A stretch of DNA of 27,258 bases from Arcicella sp043769985 (GTDB lineage: Bacteria > Bacteroidota > Bacteroidia > Cytophagales > Spirosomataceae), in NCBI GenBank assembly GCA_043769985.1, contig JAYVIV010000162.1:1-27258 (forward strand). Reading direction: 5' to 3'. Every line of letters begins with the position of its first letter. Position 1 is the first letter of the stretch. Shown here in pieces: positions 1 through 9,206 of the stretch. The notes under the pieces are model-generated. The model searched no databases. It had not been told where the DNA came from and saw only the letters and a list, made by a program, of their open reading frames with translations. The position numbers were made by a program, and so were the translations under genes.

Positions 1-187
1 GGTTGTTGGTACTTAAAAACTCTTTAACAAAAACTATTGATAATCAATTAGTTATACTGTTTTCAACCGCTTAACAAATAGCGTACCGCTCAGTAATGAC
101 TAAATAGACAGATATTACAAATACTATTTGCTAAATTTATTGATATTCAAACTTTAACCATTTCAAATTAAAATCATTTACAAAACC

Positions 188-3055
188 ATGAGAAAAATTA
201 TTCTAATTCTTTTAAGCTTTTTTTTCGTTAATGTTTCGATAGCTCAGACCTTGAGTATCCGAGGAAAAATTACGGATGTTAATGACAAGACTCCCATTGC
301 GGGGGCAACAATAGTCGTCAAGGGTACTACCATTGGTACCGTGGCCAATGCTAACGGAGACTTTACGTTAAGCACAAGTCAAAAGTTTCCATTTACTGTG
401 CGAGTTTCGGCAATCGGTTTTTTGCAACAAGAAATAGTGGTTAACAATTCCGAAAATTTGAACATTACTTTGGGAGAAAACATTGGAACGCTTGAGGAAG
501 TGCAAGTGACAGGTAACCGTGTTGAGGAAAGTATTACCAAAGCACCCGTAACCGTAGAAAAATTGGGCGTTAAACAAATTCTAAACGGTGCTTCAGCAGA
601 CGTTTACAGTCTTCTTCAAAATCTAAAAGGCGTTGATTTATTGACCCAAAGTTTAGGTTTTAAGTCGGTGAATATCAGAGGATTTGGAGCAAATAATAAC
701 AACCGTTTTGTACAATTAACCGATGGTATGGATAACCGTTCACCTGGCTTTGGTTTTGGTTTCGGAGCTGCCGCTGGGGTATCAGATATTGACATTGAAA
801 GTATCGAAATATTGCCTGGGGCATCTTCAGCCCTGTATGGACCCGACGCTTTACAAGGCTTGATGCTTACAAAAACAAAATCTCCCTTTGAATATCAGGG
901 ACTTTCAGCTCAGGCAAAATTGGGCGTGAATAATGTTGGTAAAGCAAATATGGGAGCAAAACCATATACAGATTTTGCCATTCGTTATGCCAAGCAATTA
1001 GGTAAGAACTTCGCTTTCAAAGTTAATCTTCAAACAATAAACGGAACTGATTTTATCGCAGACAATGTTGATGACCGCTCGCACAGAGGTCGTCCAGGTT
1101 TTTTTGTGGTCGAGAATAATGCAGTTAGAGTTGGTTTCACGCCCAATAACGACCCATCAACCAATCTCACTTATGATGGGGTGAATATTTACGGAGATGA
1201 TTTCAACAATGCAGGGGCATTTACATTTCCAGCCGTGTATCCAACTGCTCCAGCTTTAGCAGGGAAAACCGTTACTCGCACGGGATATTCAGAATTGGAT
1301 TTACTTCAAAATGACGGTAAATTTAAAAGTTTAAGAGCAAATGTAGCTTTGCATTACAAATTGACCGAAAAAATCGAGGTGATTGGAGCGTGGTATTATG
1401 GTAATGGTAATTTTATTCGTACTGCGGGAAACAGAGAATATTATCCAGATTACAACCGCCACCAAATCAAACTTGAGTTGAAGGCGGATGAATGGTTTTT
1501 GAGGGGATACACCACCATACAGACCGCTGAAGGATATAACTTGGCAAATTTGGCACAAAGAATGTTACAAATTAGTAAGCCAACCGCCACTTGGGGCGCC
1601 AATTTTGCTACGGCTTTTGCCGCTAATGGTGGTAATATCACCGCTTCAAGAGCTGCAGCGGATGCAGGAAAATTCTTGGTAGGAGATGCAAATTTTAATA
1701 AATATTATAACGATTTATCAACTACTTTAACCACAGATTTTATCCCAGGAAGTACCACAATTAGAGGTGTTCGTTTGTTGGATAATTCATCAATGTCGCA
1801 TTTTGAAGGAATGTATAATTTCAAAAAAATCTTGCCTGAAGCGGTAGAGATAGTTACAGGAGCAAGTTTTCGTCGTTATAATTTATTGACAAAGAGAACT
1901 ATTTTTCCTGTGAGTAGAGTTGATGGAAGCGAATTTACGATTAATGAATACGGTTGGTACACACAAGGCTCTGTAAAGTTGAAATTATCGGATAATATCA
2001 CTTTCAAGCCAATTGTGGCGGTTCGTTACGATAAAAACCAATATTTTGACGGTGGATTTACGCCAAGAGTTTCAGGTGTTTTAACGTTGGGACAACATAA
2101 TTTTCGTGCTTCTTGGCAATCTGCTTTCCGTAATCCATCGCCAAATCAGTTGTTAGCTGATGGTGGAACGGGTGAAGTGGGAGGTTCGCAAGCATCCGTT
2201 GATGGAGCAAATTTAATTGCCAATCCTGCTTATACTGAAGCTTCTGCAAACGCATACAGAGCATCAATTACAGCCGCAAATCCAAATGGAAATGAATCTG
2301 TTTTGGTGAAATACGTACCGAATCCAAGTGCTTTTACAACCGAAAAAGTCAAGACTTGGGAGATTGGCTACAAGGCTCTTTTGTCAAATAAATTTTTCGT
2401 TGATGCCTTTTATTTCAACAGTACCTATAATGATTTCATTGCTACCCAGAACTATAATCAACCCAGAACAGTTGGACAAATCGCTGATTTAAGAACAAGT
2501 GCAACATTTAATACTTACGGAATCAATTTCAATAACTTTAACGAAATCTATGTTACTGGTTACGGAATTGGCGTGGAATATGCCTTGGGTGGAGGTTATA
2601 ATATTGGAGCAAATTATGCCAACCAAGTAGGATCAATTACGTTGAAAGATAATAGTGGGAACACACTTAAAGATGCTTTTGGCAATGAAATCGTGAAGCG
2701 TAAAATGAGTAATCCAGAGGTTTCGAGAGTACAGAGAAACTTCTTTATTTCGCCCGAAGACCGTTATAATGTCTCATTCAGTAATCCAAAAGTTACCAAA
2801 AATTTAGGTTTCAATATCACGTATCGTTGGACGAGTGATATGTGGGTGGAGCAAGGAGCAACGGCAGGAGATATTACTTTGCCTTCTTGGAGTACCTTTG
2901 ATGCTGCTGTATCATATAAAATTCCTTCGATGAAAACAATTTTGAAAGTAGGCGGTTCAAATATTTTCAATAAATACTATGCTCAGGGATATGGCTTGGC
3001 AAATATTGGTGGTTTGTACTATGTTTCATTGAATTTTGATGAGATATTCAGATAA
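188..3055 (+). CDS. TonB-dependent outer-membrane receptor (SusC-like N-terminus)
   Basis: A 955-residue outer-membrane active transporter. Residues 1-19 form a signal peptide (Lys-Lys-free hydrophobic core ending SIAQ). Residues about 22-95 are a carboxypeptidase-regulatory-like beta-sandwich (IRGKITD, then PIAGATIVVKGT, then GTVANANGDF), typical of Bacteroidota receptors. Residues about 115-232 form the plug (VNIRGFG, QLTDGMDNR, IEILPGASSALYGPDALQG), and the rest is a barrel rich in alternating aromatic residues. No SusD-type lipoprotein lies downstream, so this is not a complete Sus pair. The next gene is a cytoplasmic alpha-glucosidase 157 bp away, which hints at but does not prove an oligosaccharide substrate; a palindromic repeat fills the gap. 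The ATG at 188 begins a good signal peptide. The substrate cannot be read from the sequence, and siderophore or peptide uptake remain possible. Confidence 0.93.
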   Translation: MRKIILILLSFFFVNVSIAQTLSIRGKITDVNDKTPIAGATIVVKGTTIGTVANANGDFTLSTSQKFPFTVRVSAIGFLQQEIVVNNSENLNITLGENIGTLEEVQVTGNRVEESITKAPVTVEKLGVKQILNGASADVYSLLQNLKGVDLLTQSLGFKSVNIRGFGANNNNRFVQLTDGMDNRSPGFGFGFGAAAGVSDIDIESIEILPGASSALYGPDALQGLMLTKTKSPFEYQGLSAQAKLGVNNVGKANMGAKPYTDFAIRYAKQLGKNFAFKVNLQTINGTDFIADNVDDRSHRGRPGFFVVENNAVRVGFTPNNDPSTNLTYDGVNIYGDDFNNAGAFTFPAVYPTAPALAGKTVTRTGYSELDLLQNDGKFKSLRANVALHYKLTEKIEVIGAWYYGNGNFIRTAGNREYYPDYNRHQIKLELKADEWFLRGYTTIQTAEGYNLANLAQRMLQISKPTATWGANFATAFAANGGNITASRAAADAGKFLVGDANFNKYYNDLSTTLTTDFIPGSTTIRGVRLLDNSSMSHFEGMYNFKKILPEAVEIVTGASFRRYNLLTKRTIFPVSRVDGSEFTINEYGWYTQGSVKLKLSDNITFKPIVAVRYDKNQYFDGGFTPRVSGVLTLGQHNFRASWQSAFRNPSPNQLLADGGTGEVGGSQASVDGANLIANPAYTEASANAYRASITAANPNGNESVLVKYVPNPSAFTTEKVKTWEIGYKALLSNKFFVDAFYFNSTYNDFIATQNYNQPRTVGQIADLRTSATFNTYGINFNNFNEIYVTGYGIGVEYALGGGYNIGANYANQVGSITLKDNSGNTLKDAFGNEIVKRKMSNPEVSRVQRNFFISPEDRYNVSFSNPKVTKNLGFNITYRWTSDMWVEQGATAGDITLPSWSTFDAAVSYKIPSMKTILKVGGSNIFNKYYAQGYGLANIGGLYYVSLNFDEIFR

Positions 3056-3063
3056 ATGAATTA

Positions 3064-3198
3064 GCCACCAAGACACCAAGATTTTTTGTCTAATTTTAGC
3101 GTCGTCGAGTTGCTTCATAATGGCTTGAACCCATTGTAGAGTAACTTGACGACGTTCGTTTATTATTAAAAAACTTAGAGTCTTGGTGCCTTGGTGGC
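3064..3198. repeat. Palindromic intergenic repeat, family A copy 1 (GCCACCAAG type), with inner palindrome
   Basis: The arms 3064-3081 and 3181-3198 are 18-bp inverted repeats with one mismatch. Inside them sits a second inverted repeat, 3100-3114 with 3140-3154 (13 of 15 paired), around a short AATGG/CCATT hairpin. A second copy of the outer element is at 11019-11135 in the opposite orientation, sharing the terminal AAAAAACTTAG...GCCTTGGTGGC block but with a different centre. The element fills the gap between the TonB receptor and the glucosidase and ends 14 bp before the glucosidase ATG, so it would lie in that gene's 5' leader if the two genes are cotranscribed. Confidence 0.85.
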
Positions 3199-3212
3199 AT
3201 AAATAAAAATAT

Positions 3213-4883
3213 ATGAATAATTATAAATATTGGTGGAAAGAAGCCGTTGTTTATCAAGTATATCCACGAAGTTTCAAGGATTCAAACGCAGATGGAATTG
3301 GAGATTTGAAAGGCATCACCTCAAAGTTAGAGTACCTCCAAAACTTAGGCATTGATGTTATTTGGTTAAGCCCTCATTTTAAATCTCCAAACGTTGATAA
3401 TGGGTATGATATATCTGATTATCAGGCTATTATGGAAGACTTTGGTACGATGGAAGACTTTGACGAAATGCTCTCTGGCATTCATCAAAGAGGTATGAAA
3501 CTCATCATTGATTTGGTCGTAAATCATTCTTCTGATGAACATTTTTGGTTTCAAGAATCACGCAAATCGAAGGATAATCCGTACCGAGATTTCTATATTT
3601 GGAAACCCAATCAACCCAATGATTGGATTTCATTTTTCTCTGGTTCAGCTTGGGATTTAGACGAAATCACCAACGAATACTACCTCCATCTTTTCGTAAA
3701 AAAACAGCCCGATTTGAATTGGGAAAATCCCGTTTTACGACAAGAGATTTACAAAATGATGAAATTTTGGTTGGATAAAGGCGTGAATGGATTTAGGATG
3801 GATGTGATTTCTTTAATCTCAAAAGACCCTGACTATCCAGATTTCCCAAAAGGCCGTTTTGGTGATTTAAGTTTTTATGCAAACGGACCAAAAGTACACG
3901 ATTATTTACAAGAAATGAACCAAGATGTTTTAAGTAAATATGATTGCATGACCGTTGGAGAAGCCTTTGGTGTGAGTGCCGAACAAGCAAATTTGTACGT
4001 AGGCAAAGAGCGAAAAGAACTCAACATGATTTACCATTTCGACCATGCCGTTCCTCGTGATGAAAATTGTTTTATTGACCCGAAATTAGAATTTACGCTT
4101 ACTGAATTGAAACAAATTTTCAGTAAATGGGACGTAGCTACGGGCAATGATGGTTGGAATACTGTCTATTTTGGCAATCACGATAACGCCCGAATGCTCT
4201 CACGTTTTGGTGATACAGAACAATATTTTCAAGAATCCGCCAAAATGTTAGCGACCGTTTTATTGACTTTGCGAGGAACACCCTATTTATATCAAGGCGA
4301 TGAAATTGGGATGAGCAATGCCAATTTTCAAGACGTTTCGGAATACAATGATGTACAAGTTTTGAACGCCTATAAAACCCTTGTGGAAACCCAAAAACAA
4401 GATAAAAAGGCATTTCTAAGGGCTTGTAACAAAATTGCCCGTGACCATGCTCGTACACCCATGCAATGGAATTCATCTCAAAATGCAGGATTTAGTTTGG
4501 CAGAAAAAACTTGGTTGAAAGTAAATGAAAATTACAAAAATGTAAACGTGGAATGCCAAGAAAAAGACGAAAATTCTATTTTGATTTATTACAAAAAAAT
4601 GATTCAATTACGTAAAAATACGCCAGCCTTAATCTATGGAGAATATCACGATTTACGCCCTAATTGTAATAATATTTGGCTTTACACTCGTGTGTATGAG
4701 GGCAAAAAAATATTGATTATGAATAATTTTACAAATCAAAATCAGAAATTAGAAGTGGATTTTTTAATAAATACGAAGGAATTATTGATTACAAATTTGG
4801 AGATTGAGCATGAAATTTCTAATCAAAAATATGAGTTAAAGCCTTATGAGTCAAGGGTTTATTTAGTGTACAGCAATAATTAA
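3213..4883 (+). CDS. GH13 oligo-1,6-glucosidase / alpha-glucosidase
   Basis: A 556-residue cytoplasmic (beta/alpha)8 glycoside hydrolase that releases glucose from the non-reducing end of isomalto- or malto-oligosaccharides. All GH13 regions are visible: region I DLVVNH at 100-105, the subfamily marker QPDLNW at 165-170, region II GFRMDV with nucleophile Asp197, region III VGEAFG with acid/base Glu250, and region IV GNHD with Asp324. Val198 directly after the nucleophile is the residue that favours alpha-1,6 over alpha-1,4 linkages in the oligo-1,6-glucosidase group, so isomaltose-type substrates are likely (family knowledge applied here). There is no signal peptide. Length and the short C-terminal beta domain (about 470-556) match the family. 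Trehalose-6-phosphate hydrolase is a less likely alternative. Confidence 0.92.
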   Translation: MNNYKYWWKEAVVYQVYPRSFKDSNADGIGDLKGITSKLEYLQNLGIDVIWLSPHFKSPNVDNGYDISDYQAIMEDFGTMEDFDEMLSGIHQRGMKLIIDLVVNHSSDEHFWFQESRKSKDNPYRDFYIWKPNQPNDWISFFSGSAWDLDEITNEYYLHLFVKKQPDLNWENPVLRQEIYKMMKFWLDKGVNGFRMDVISLISKDPDYPDFPKGRFGDLSFYANGPKVHDYLQEMNQDVLSKYDCMTVGEAFGVSAEQANLYVGKERKELNMIYHFDHAVPRDENCFIDPKLEFTLTELKQIFSKWDVATGNDGWNTVYFGNHDNARMLSRFGDTEQYFQESAKMLATVLLTLRGTPYLYQGDEIGMSNANFQDVSEYNDVQVLNAYKTLVETQKQDKKAFLRACNKIARDHARTPMQWNSSQNAGFSLAEKTWLKVNENYKNVNVECQEKDENSILIYYKKMIQLRKNTPALIYGEYHDLRPNCNNIWLYTRVYEGKKILIMNNFTNQNQKLEVDFLINTKELLITNLEIEHEISNQKYELKPYESRVYLVYSNN

Positions 4884-4884
4884 A

Positions 4885-5062
4885 CGGAACTATATGTTTA
4901 AAGTCGCAAAACCTCACCCGAACGTCGGTCGCCCCAGCCCCTCTCCCGAAGAGAGTGGAGCATTCGGCCACTTTTTTCTCCCCTCTCTTCGGGAGAGGGG
5001 CTGGGGCGACCGACGCTCAGGTGAGGTTTTTAACGACTTGCGACATTAAGTATATACTTCCG
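4885..5062. repeat. Nested palindromic repeat: family B copy 1 (CCTCACCC type) inside a second inverted repeat
   Basis: The inner arms 4911-4955 and 4983-5027 are 45-nt inverted repeats that pair at 43 positions (ACCTCACC...CTCTCCCGAAGAGAG). Outside them, 4885-4909 and 5038-5062 form a further imperfect inverted repeat (21 of 25 paired, CGGAA...GTCGCAA). The family B core recurs at 14035-14126 and 16866-16965; the outer pair was not found elsewhere in the window. It lies directly after the glucosidase stop between convergent genes, where the hairpin could also act as a terminator. Confidence 0.88.
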
Positions 5063-5138
5063 TAATTAATAAACCGCAATGACGCTGAAGAACATGAATT
5101 CAATAACCTATCCAACTATGAATCAATCTTCTCACTTA

Positions 5139-5276
5139 CTCTTCGTTAAAAAACTAACGTATATAGCTGGTAAAGGATTTTTTTCGTTTGATTTAGTCCA
5201 AAAAGTGATTGAGTTAAAGGCTTTCTTAATTCTTAGAATCAAAGAGACTATTAGACTCTCTGATTTTTGGAAGTAA
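5139..5276 (+). pseudogene. Decayed IS4-family (DDE_Tnp_1) transposase fragment
   Basis: An open frame running to the stop at 5276 encodes a stretch, about GKGFFSFDL then VIELKAF then LRIKE, that matches the C-terminal half of IS4-type transposases, where the family reads roughly FDKGYxSFxxxxxLixxKAFFvtRiKxN. The catalytic Asp of the FDKG motif is Gly here (IAGKG), and the fragment ends soon after at RLSDFWK. No upstream DDE segments, terminal inverted repeats or target duplication are visible, so this is a remnant rather than an element. The nominal ATG at 5079 gives 65 residues, but the part before about 5139 is not recognisable. The assignment rests on motif memory, not a search. Confidence 0.5.
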
Positions 5277-5301
5277 TATCAATTTAATTTGGAATGCTTT
5301 T

Positions 5302-6546
5302 TCACCTAATTAACACCCCATCCTTCACCACCAACTTCACCTTCCGAATATCCAAAATCTCCTCCACAGGATTGCCCTCCACAATCAAAATATCCGCTAA
5401 AAATCCTTTCCTAATCATTCCTATGTCCTTAATTTTGAAAGACTCAGCGTTAATTGAGGTTGAAGAACGCAATACATCAATGGGTTTCATACCGTATTGA
5501 ACCATCATTTCCAACTCACGGGCATTGTCTCCGTGTGGAAATACCCCTACGTCCCCGCCCATACAGATACGCACGCCCAAATCCATGGCCATTTTGAAGG
5601 TTTTACGCTTTTCTTGGATTCTTTCAGGTTCGGGTTCTTGGCCCTTTTTCCAACCTCTATATTGGCTTACGGCATCGCCTGCGGCAAGAGTTGGACATAA
5701 ACAAACACCCTTTTCTTTCATCAATTTGAAAATTTCAAGCGTGCCATTGTCACCGTGTTCAATCGTACTGATACCTCCCATAATTGCCCTCCGCATTCCT
5801 TCGGGGGTTGAGGCGTGAGCGACCACTTGTCGTCCAGAACTTTGGGCAACTTTCACCATTAATTCTATTTCCTCTTGCAAAAAAGTGGGTTGAGCATCTT
5901 TCATCAAACCCCAACGATAATCGGCATAAATTTTAATAACATCCGCCCCTTTTCCAATTTGCGTTCTAACGGATTTAGTCAAATTATCCACACCATCTGC
6001 CTCCTCTGCTCCTTGCGGAACGGTAATTTCTGCATGAAAACCTTTGGGACCATAACTTCCCGAAGCGACCAATGCACGTCCCGCAACAATCATTCTTGGA
6101 CCGATAATTATTCCTTTTTCAATGGCTATTTTTAATCCAACATCATCATAATCAGCTCCTTCCGTACCTAAATCTCTAACGGTGGTGAAGCCTGCCAATA
6201 AAGTTTTACGGGCGTGAACCGTTGCCCGAGCAATCCGTTCAGCACGAGATTCACGCAAAACTTGATCGTCCCAAGTGGTTTCGTTGTAGGGATGCAAAAG
6301 CAAATGTGAATGTCCTTCAATCAACCCAGGCAAAAGAGTAGAATTTGGAATATCAATTATTTCAGTATTGAAAGGAAAAATCAACTTCTCTCCTACCGCT
6401 TCAATACGTTGATTTTTTACGAGAACTTGCCAATTAGTGTGCATCGTTTCTCCATCAAAAACCCTTGAAGGACGGAACAAAATATATTTATCTTGGGCAA
6501 AAATATGCGTAGATATCAGGATTAAAAATAGTGTTAATTTGTTCAT
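5302..6546 (-). CDS. Exported metal-dependent amidohydrolase (imidazolonepropionase-like / Xaa-Pro dipeptidase-like)
   Basis: A 414-residue amidohydrolase-superfamily enzyme. Residues 1-17 form a signal peptide ending IFA, so the protein is exported to the periplasm or outer surface. The TIM-barrel metal ligands are all visible: His79 and His81 in GHSH, Lys205 in VIKIYAD (bridging lysine), His244 in VVAHAS, His264 in IEHGD, and Asp332 in GGDVGVFPHGDN. The set fits the binuclear-zinc group that includes Xaa-Pro dipeptidases (prolidase-like) and imidazolonepropionase relatives. Export argues against a role in histidine catabolism. It is divergent from an exported S9 peptidase (162 bp apart), consistent with a joint role in extracytoplasmic peptide breakdown, which is inference. 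Confidence 0.88.
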   Translation of the reverse strand: MNKLTLFLILISTHIFAQDKYILFRPSRVFDGETMHTNWQVLVKNQRIEAVGEKLIFPFNTEIIDIPNSTLLPGLIEGHSHLLLHPYNETTWDDQVLRESRAERIARATVHARKTLLAGFTTVRDLGTEGADYDDVGLKIAIEKGIIIGPRMIVAGRALVASGSYGPKGFHAEITVPQGAEEADGVDNLTKSVRTQIGKGADVIKIYADYRWGLMKDAQPTFLQEEIELMVKVAQSSGRQVVAHASTPEGMRRAIMGGISTIEHGDNGTLEIFKLMKEKGVCLCPTLAAGDAVSQYRGWKKGQEPEPERIQEKRKTFKMAMDLGVRICMGGDVGVFPHGDNARELEMMVQYGMKPIDVLRSSTSINAESFKIKDIGMIRKGFLADILIVEGNPVEEILDIRKVKLVVKDGVLIR

Positions 6547-6707
6547 AATCAGTTGTTTATATTTTGTTGAGATATTAATAAGATAAATGTTTACGGAAGA
6601 TAAATATTTTTAATTAATTCTGTTCATCGGCTCAAAATAAGAATTGATTTTAACTTGAAAATTTATAAATTGCATTCCCAATCATTTCATCATAAAACCC
6701 TCAACAA

Positions 6708-9104
6708 ATGAAAAACACTTTTCTATTAATTGCTACCTTAATTTGTTTTCAACTCAACGCACAAGATGCCATTGAATACAAAACTCCGCCGACTGCTATC
6801 ATGAATTTGGCAATGGCAAAACCTTCACCAGGCGTTAGCATCAACGATAAAGGCGATTGGATGTTAATTATCGAACGCAGTGCCATGCCAACGGTGGAAG
6901 ATTTAGCTCAGCCCGAATTACGAATTGCTGGATTGAGAATCAACCCAAATAATTTCTCCCCAAGTCGCACAACAAATGCGGTTGGTTTATCGGTAAAAGA
7001 AATTAAGTCAGGGCAGGATTTCCAAATTTTGGGATTACCTGCCAATTTAAAAGCGGGAAATTTTCAATGGAGTCCAAGCGATGACAAAATTGCTTTTACG
7101 CAAACTAACACAGATAATGTTGATTTGTATGTGATTGATTTAAAGACAAAAAAAGCAACAAAAACCAATCGAACGCCTCTGAATATTGTGATAAACGATT
7201 TGTCTTGGTTTGATAATAATAGTATTTTATACCATGCCACGGTGGCTTCTGCGAAAGATGCCCCTAAGAAAATGTTAGCACCAAAAGGTCCTACGGTGCA
7301 ACAAAATATGGGTAGAGCCGCTGCCAGTGCCACTTATCAAGATTTAATTAAATCGCCTTATGATGAACAACTTTTTGAGTTTTATACAACCTCTCAATTA
7401 GTAAAAAATACCAATGGCGTTGAAACAAAAATTGGTGCTCCTCAGATTTATAGTTCAGCCGTTATTTCTCCTGATAAAAAATATTTTTTGGTTGAAAAAA
7501 TAGATAGACCTTTTAGTTATTTAGTGCCAGTTTACAGTTTTAATTCCTCAATAATCGTTACCGATTTAGATGGCAAAGTAGTCAAGAACATTGCCAAATT
7601 ACCAAGTGGAGAATTAGCTCCAACAGGTTACGATAACGTTCTGAACGCTCCCAGAGGTCATTCTTGGATAAATACTTTGCCAAATACTATCACTTGGATT
7701 GAGCCTTTGGATAGTGGATTAATTAAGAAAAAAGTTGAATATCGTGATGTTGCGTATATGCAGGCGGCTCCCTTCAATGAAACGCCAATGGAGTTGATGA
7801 AAACGCCTATGAGAATGGGAAACATTTCGGCTTTAACTGAAAATGAGCTACTTTTTTCTGAGTATTCAAGAGTGAAACATCAGCAAAAATTAAGCAAGTT
7901 TGATTTGGCTAAAAAGGAGATTAAAAACCTAATTGACCGTAGTACAGATGATGCTTACAACGACCCTGGAACTCCCATTAGTGCCGCCAATAAATTTGGA
8001 AAGAATAGCGTAAAAGTCATGGCAAATCGTACTGTTCTGATGCGTGGAGCGGGTTCTTCGCCCAAGGGAGATTTACCATTTTTGAATTCTTTCAATATTG
8101 ATACCAAAGAAACAAAAACGCTGTGGCGAAGCCAAGAGCCTTACTATGAAGTGGTTACGGGCATTATTGATTTTGATAAATTGAGTTTCGTAACGAGCCG
8201 ACAAGGGCAAAACGAAACGCCAAATTATTATTTATACAATGGTGGAACTACTGGAAAACAATTAACCAATTTCGCTGATCCACAACCTGAATTAAGAGGA
8301 ATTACGAAGGAAAAAATTACGTATAAACGTAAAGATGGCGTTGATTTAGCGGCAGATTTATACTTGCCAAAAGGATATTCCAAGGAAAAAGACGGTGTCC
8401 TACCTGTGATTATGTGGGCGTATCCACGTGAATTTAAGAGTAGTAATGATGCCGCTCAAATAAGAGGGAGTAAATATACTTTTGTGAGAGTAAATTGGGG
8501 TTCACCAATTTTCTGGGCAACGCAAGGATATGCCGTGATGGACAATACAGAATTCCCGATTGTGGGCGAAGGTGACAAACAACCAAATGACAATTTCCTC
8601 GAACAATTGGTTTGGAATGCGGAATCTGCCATCAAAAAAATTGCAGAAATGGGTGTGGGTGATAGTACTCGTGTAGCAGTGGGCGGACACAGTTACGGAG
8701 CTTTTATGACCGCAAATCTTTTGGCACATTCCAAATTATTTAAGGCAGGAATTGCCCGTAGTGGGGCGTATAACCGTTCTTTAACTCCTTTTGGATTTCA
8801 AAATGAGGAACGTACTTACTGGCAAGCACCCGAATTATACGCCAAGATGAGTCCTTTCAGCTATGCCAATCAAATCAAAACACCATTGCTGATGATTCAC
8901 GGCGAAGCTGACAATAATCCAGGCACTTTCCCGATTCAGAGTGAGCGTTTATATAATGCCATCAAGGGACATGGGGGTACGGTTCGTTTCGTGCAGTTAC
9001 CTTATGAAAGTCATGGATATGCGGCAAAAGAAAATATCTTACACATGCTTTGGGAGCAGCATGAGTGGTTGGAGAAATACGTAAAGGGGAAAAGTGCGAA
9101 GTAA
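6708..9104 (+). CDS. Exported S9-family serine peptidase (prolyl oligopeptidase fold)
   Basis: A 798-residue secreted or periplasmic peptidase. Residues 1-18 are a signal peptide (LLIATLICFQLNAQ). Residues about 20-560 are a beta-propeller-like region with repeated W/D-rich strands (FQWSPSDDKIAF, VISPDKKYFLV). Residues about 560-798 are an alpha/beta-hydrolase domain with the catalytic triad Ser662 (GGHSYGAF), Asp735 (HGEADNNPGT) and His769 (YESHGY). The type resembles the Bacteroidota S9 proteins annotated as glutamyl endopeptidase or acylaminoacyl-peptidase-like. Substrate specificity cannot be read. It is divergent from the exported amidohydrolase, and downstream lies a hairpin element that may end its transcript. 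Confidence 0.92.
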   Translation: MKNTFLLIATLICFQLNAQDAIEYKTPPTAIMNLAMAKPSPGVSINDKGDWMLIIERSAMPTVEDLAQPELRIAGLRINPNNFSPSRTTNAVGLSVKEIKSGQDFQILGLPANLKAGNFQWSPSDDKIAFTQTNTDNVDLYVIDLKTKKATKTNRTPLNIVINDLSWFDNNSILYHATVASAKDAPKKMLAPKGPTVQQNMGRAAASATYQDLIKSPYDEQLFEFYTTSQLVKNTNGVETKIGAPQIYSSAVISPDKKYFLVEKIDRPFSYLVPVYSFNSSIIVTDLDGKVVKNIAKLPSGELAPTGYDNVLNAPRGHSWINTLPNTITWIEPLDSGLIKKKVEYRDVAYMQAAPFNETPMELMKTPMRMGNISALTENELLFSEYSRVKHQQKLSKFDLAKKEIKNLIDRSTDDAYNDPGTPISAANKFGKNSVKVMANRTVLMRGAGSSPKGDLPFLNSFNIDTKETKTLWRSQEPYYEVVTGIIDFDKLSFVTSRQGQNETPNYYLYNGGTTGKQLTNFADPQPELRGITKEKITYKRKDGVDLAADLYLPKGYSKEKDGVLPVIMWAYPREFKSSNDAAQIRGSKYTFVRVNWGSPIFWATQGYAVMDNTEFPIVGEGDKQPNDNFLEQLVWNAESAIKKIAEMGVGDSTRVAVGGHSYGAFMTANLLAHSKLFKAGIARSGAYNRSLTPFGFQNEERTYWQAPELYAKMSPFSYANQIKTPLLMIHGEADNNPGTFPIQSERLYNAIKGHGGTVRFVQLPYESHGYAAKENILHMLWEQHEWLEKYVKGKSAK

Positions 9105-9112
9105 TAAAAATT

Positions 9113-9201
9113 GTCTGAATTCGGATTCGTGGGATTTATGGATTTTTGGGATTGTGTTTTCATCCAAAAAATCCATAAATCTGATAAATCCAAATTCAGA
9201 C
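9113..9201. repeat. Long inverted repeat, family D, between convergent genes
   Basis: The arms 9113-9149 (begins GTCTGAATTCGG) and 9164-9201 (ends AAATTCAGAC) form a long imperfect inverted repeat with a 14-nt loop and only a few mismatches. It begins 8 bp after the S9 peptidase stop and ends 5 bp before the stop of the convergent small gene, so it could serve both genes as a terminator, though it lacks the GC-rich stem of a canonical one. Open frames crossing it on both strands are artefacts of the palindrome. No second copy was found in the window. Confidence 0.8.
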
Positions 9202-9206
9202 TAATT

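Noticed and set aside
1..187. Promoter for the TonB receptor
   Set aside because: TACTATTTG at about 123 has one extra base relative to TAnnTTTG and no matching upstream element, so I do not call it.
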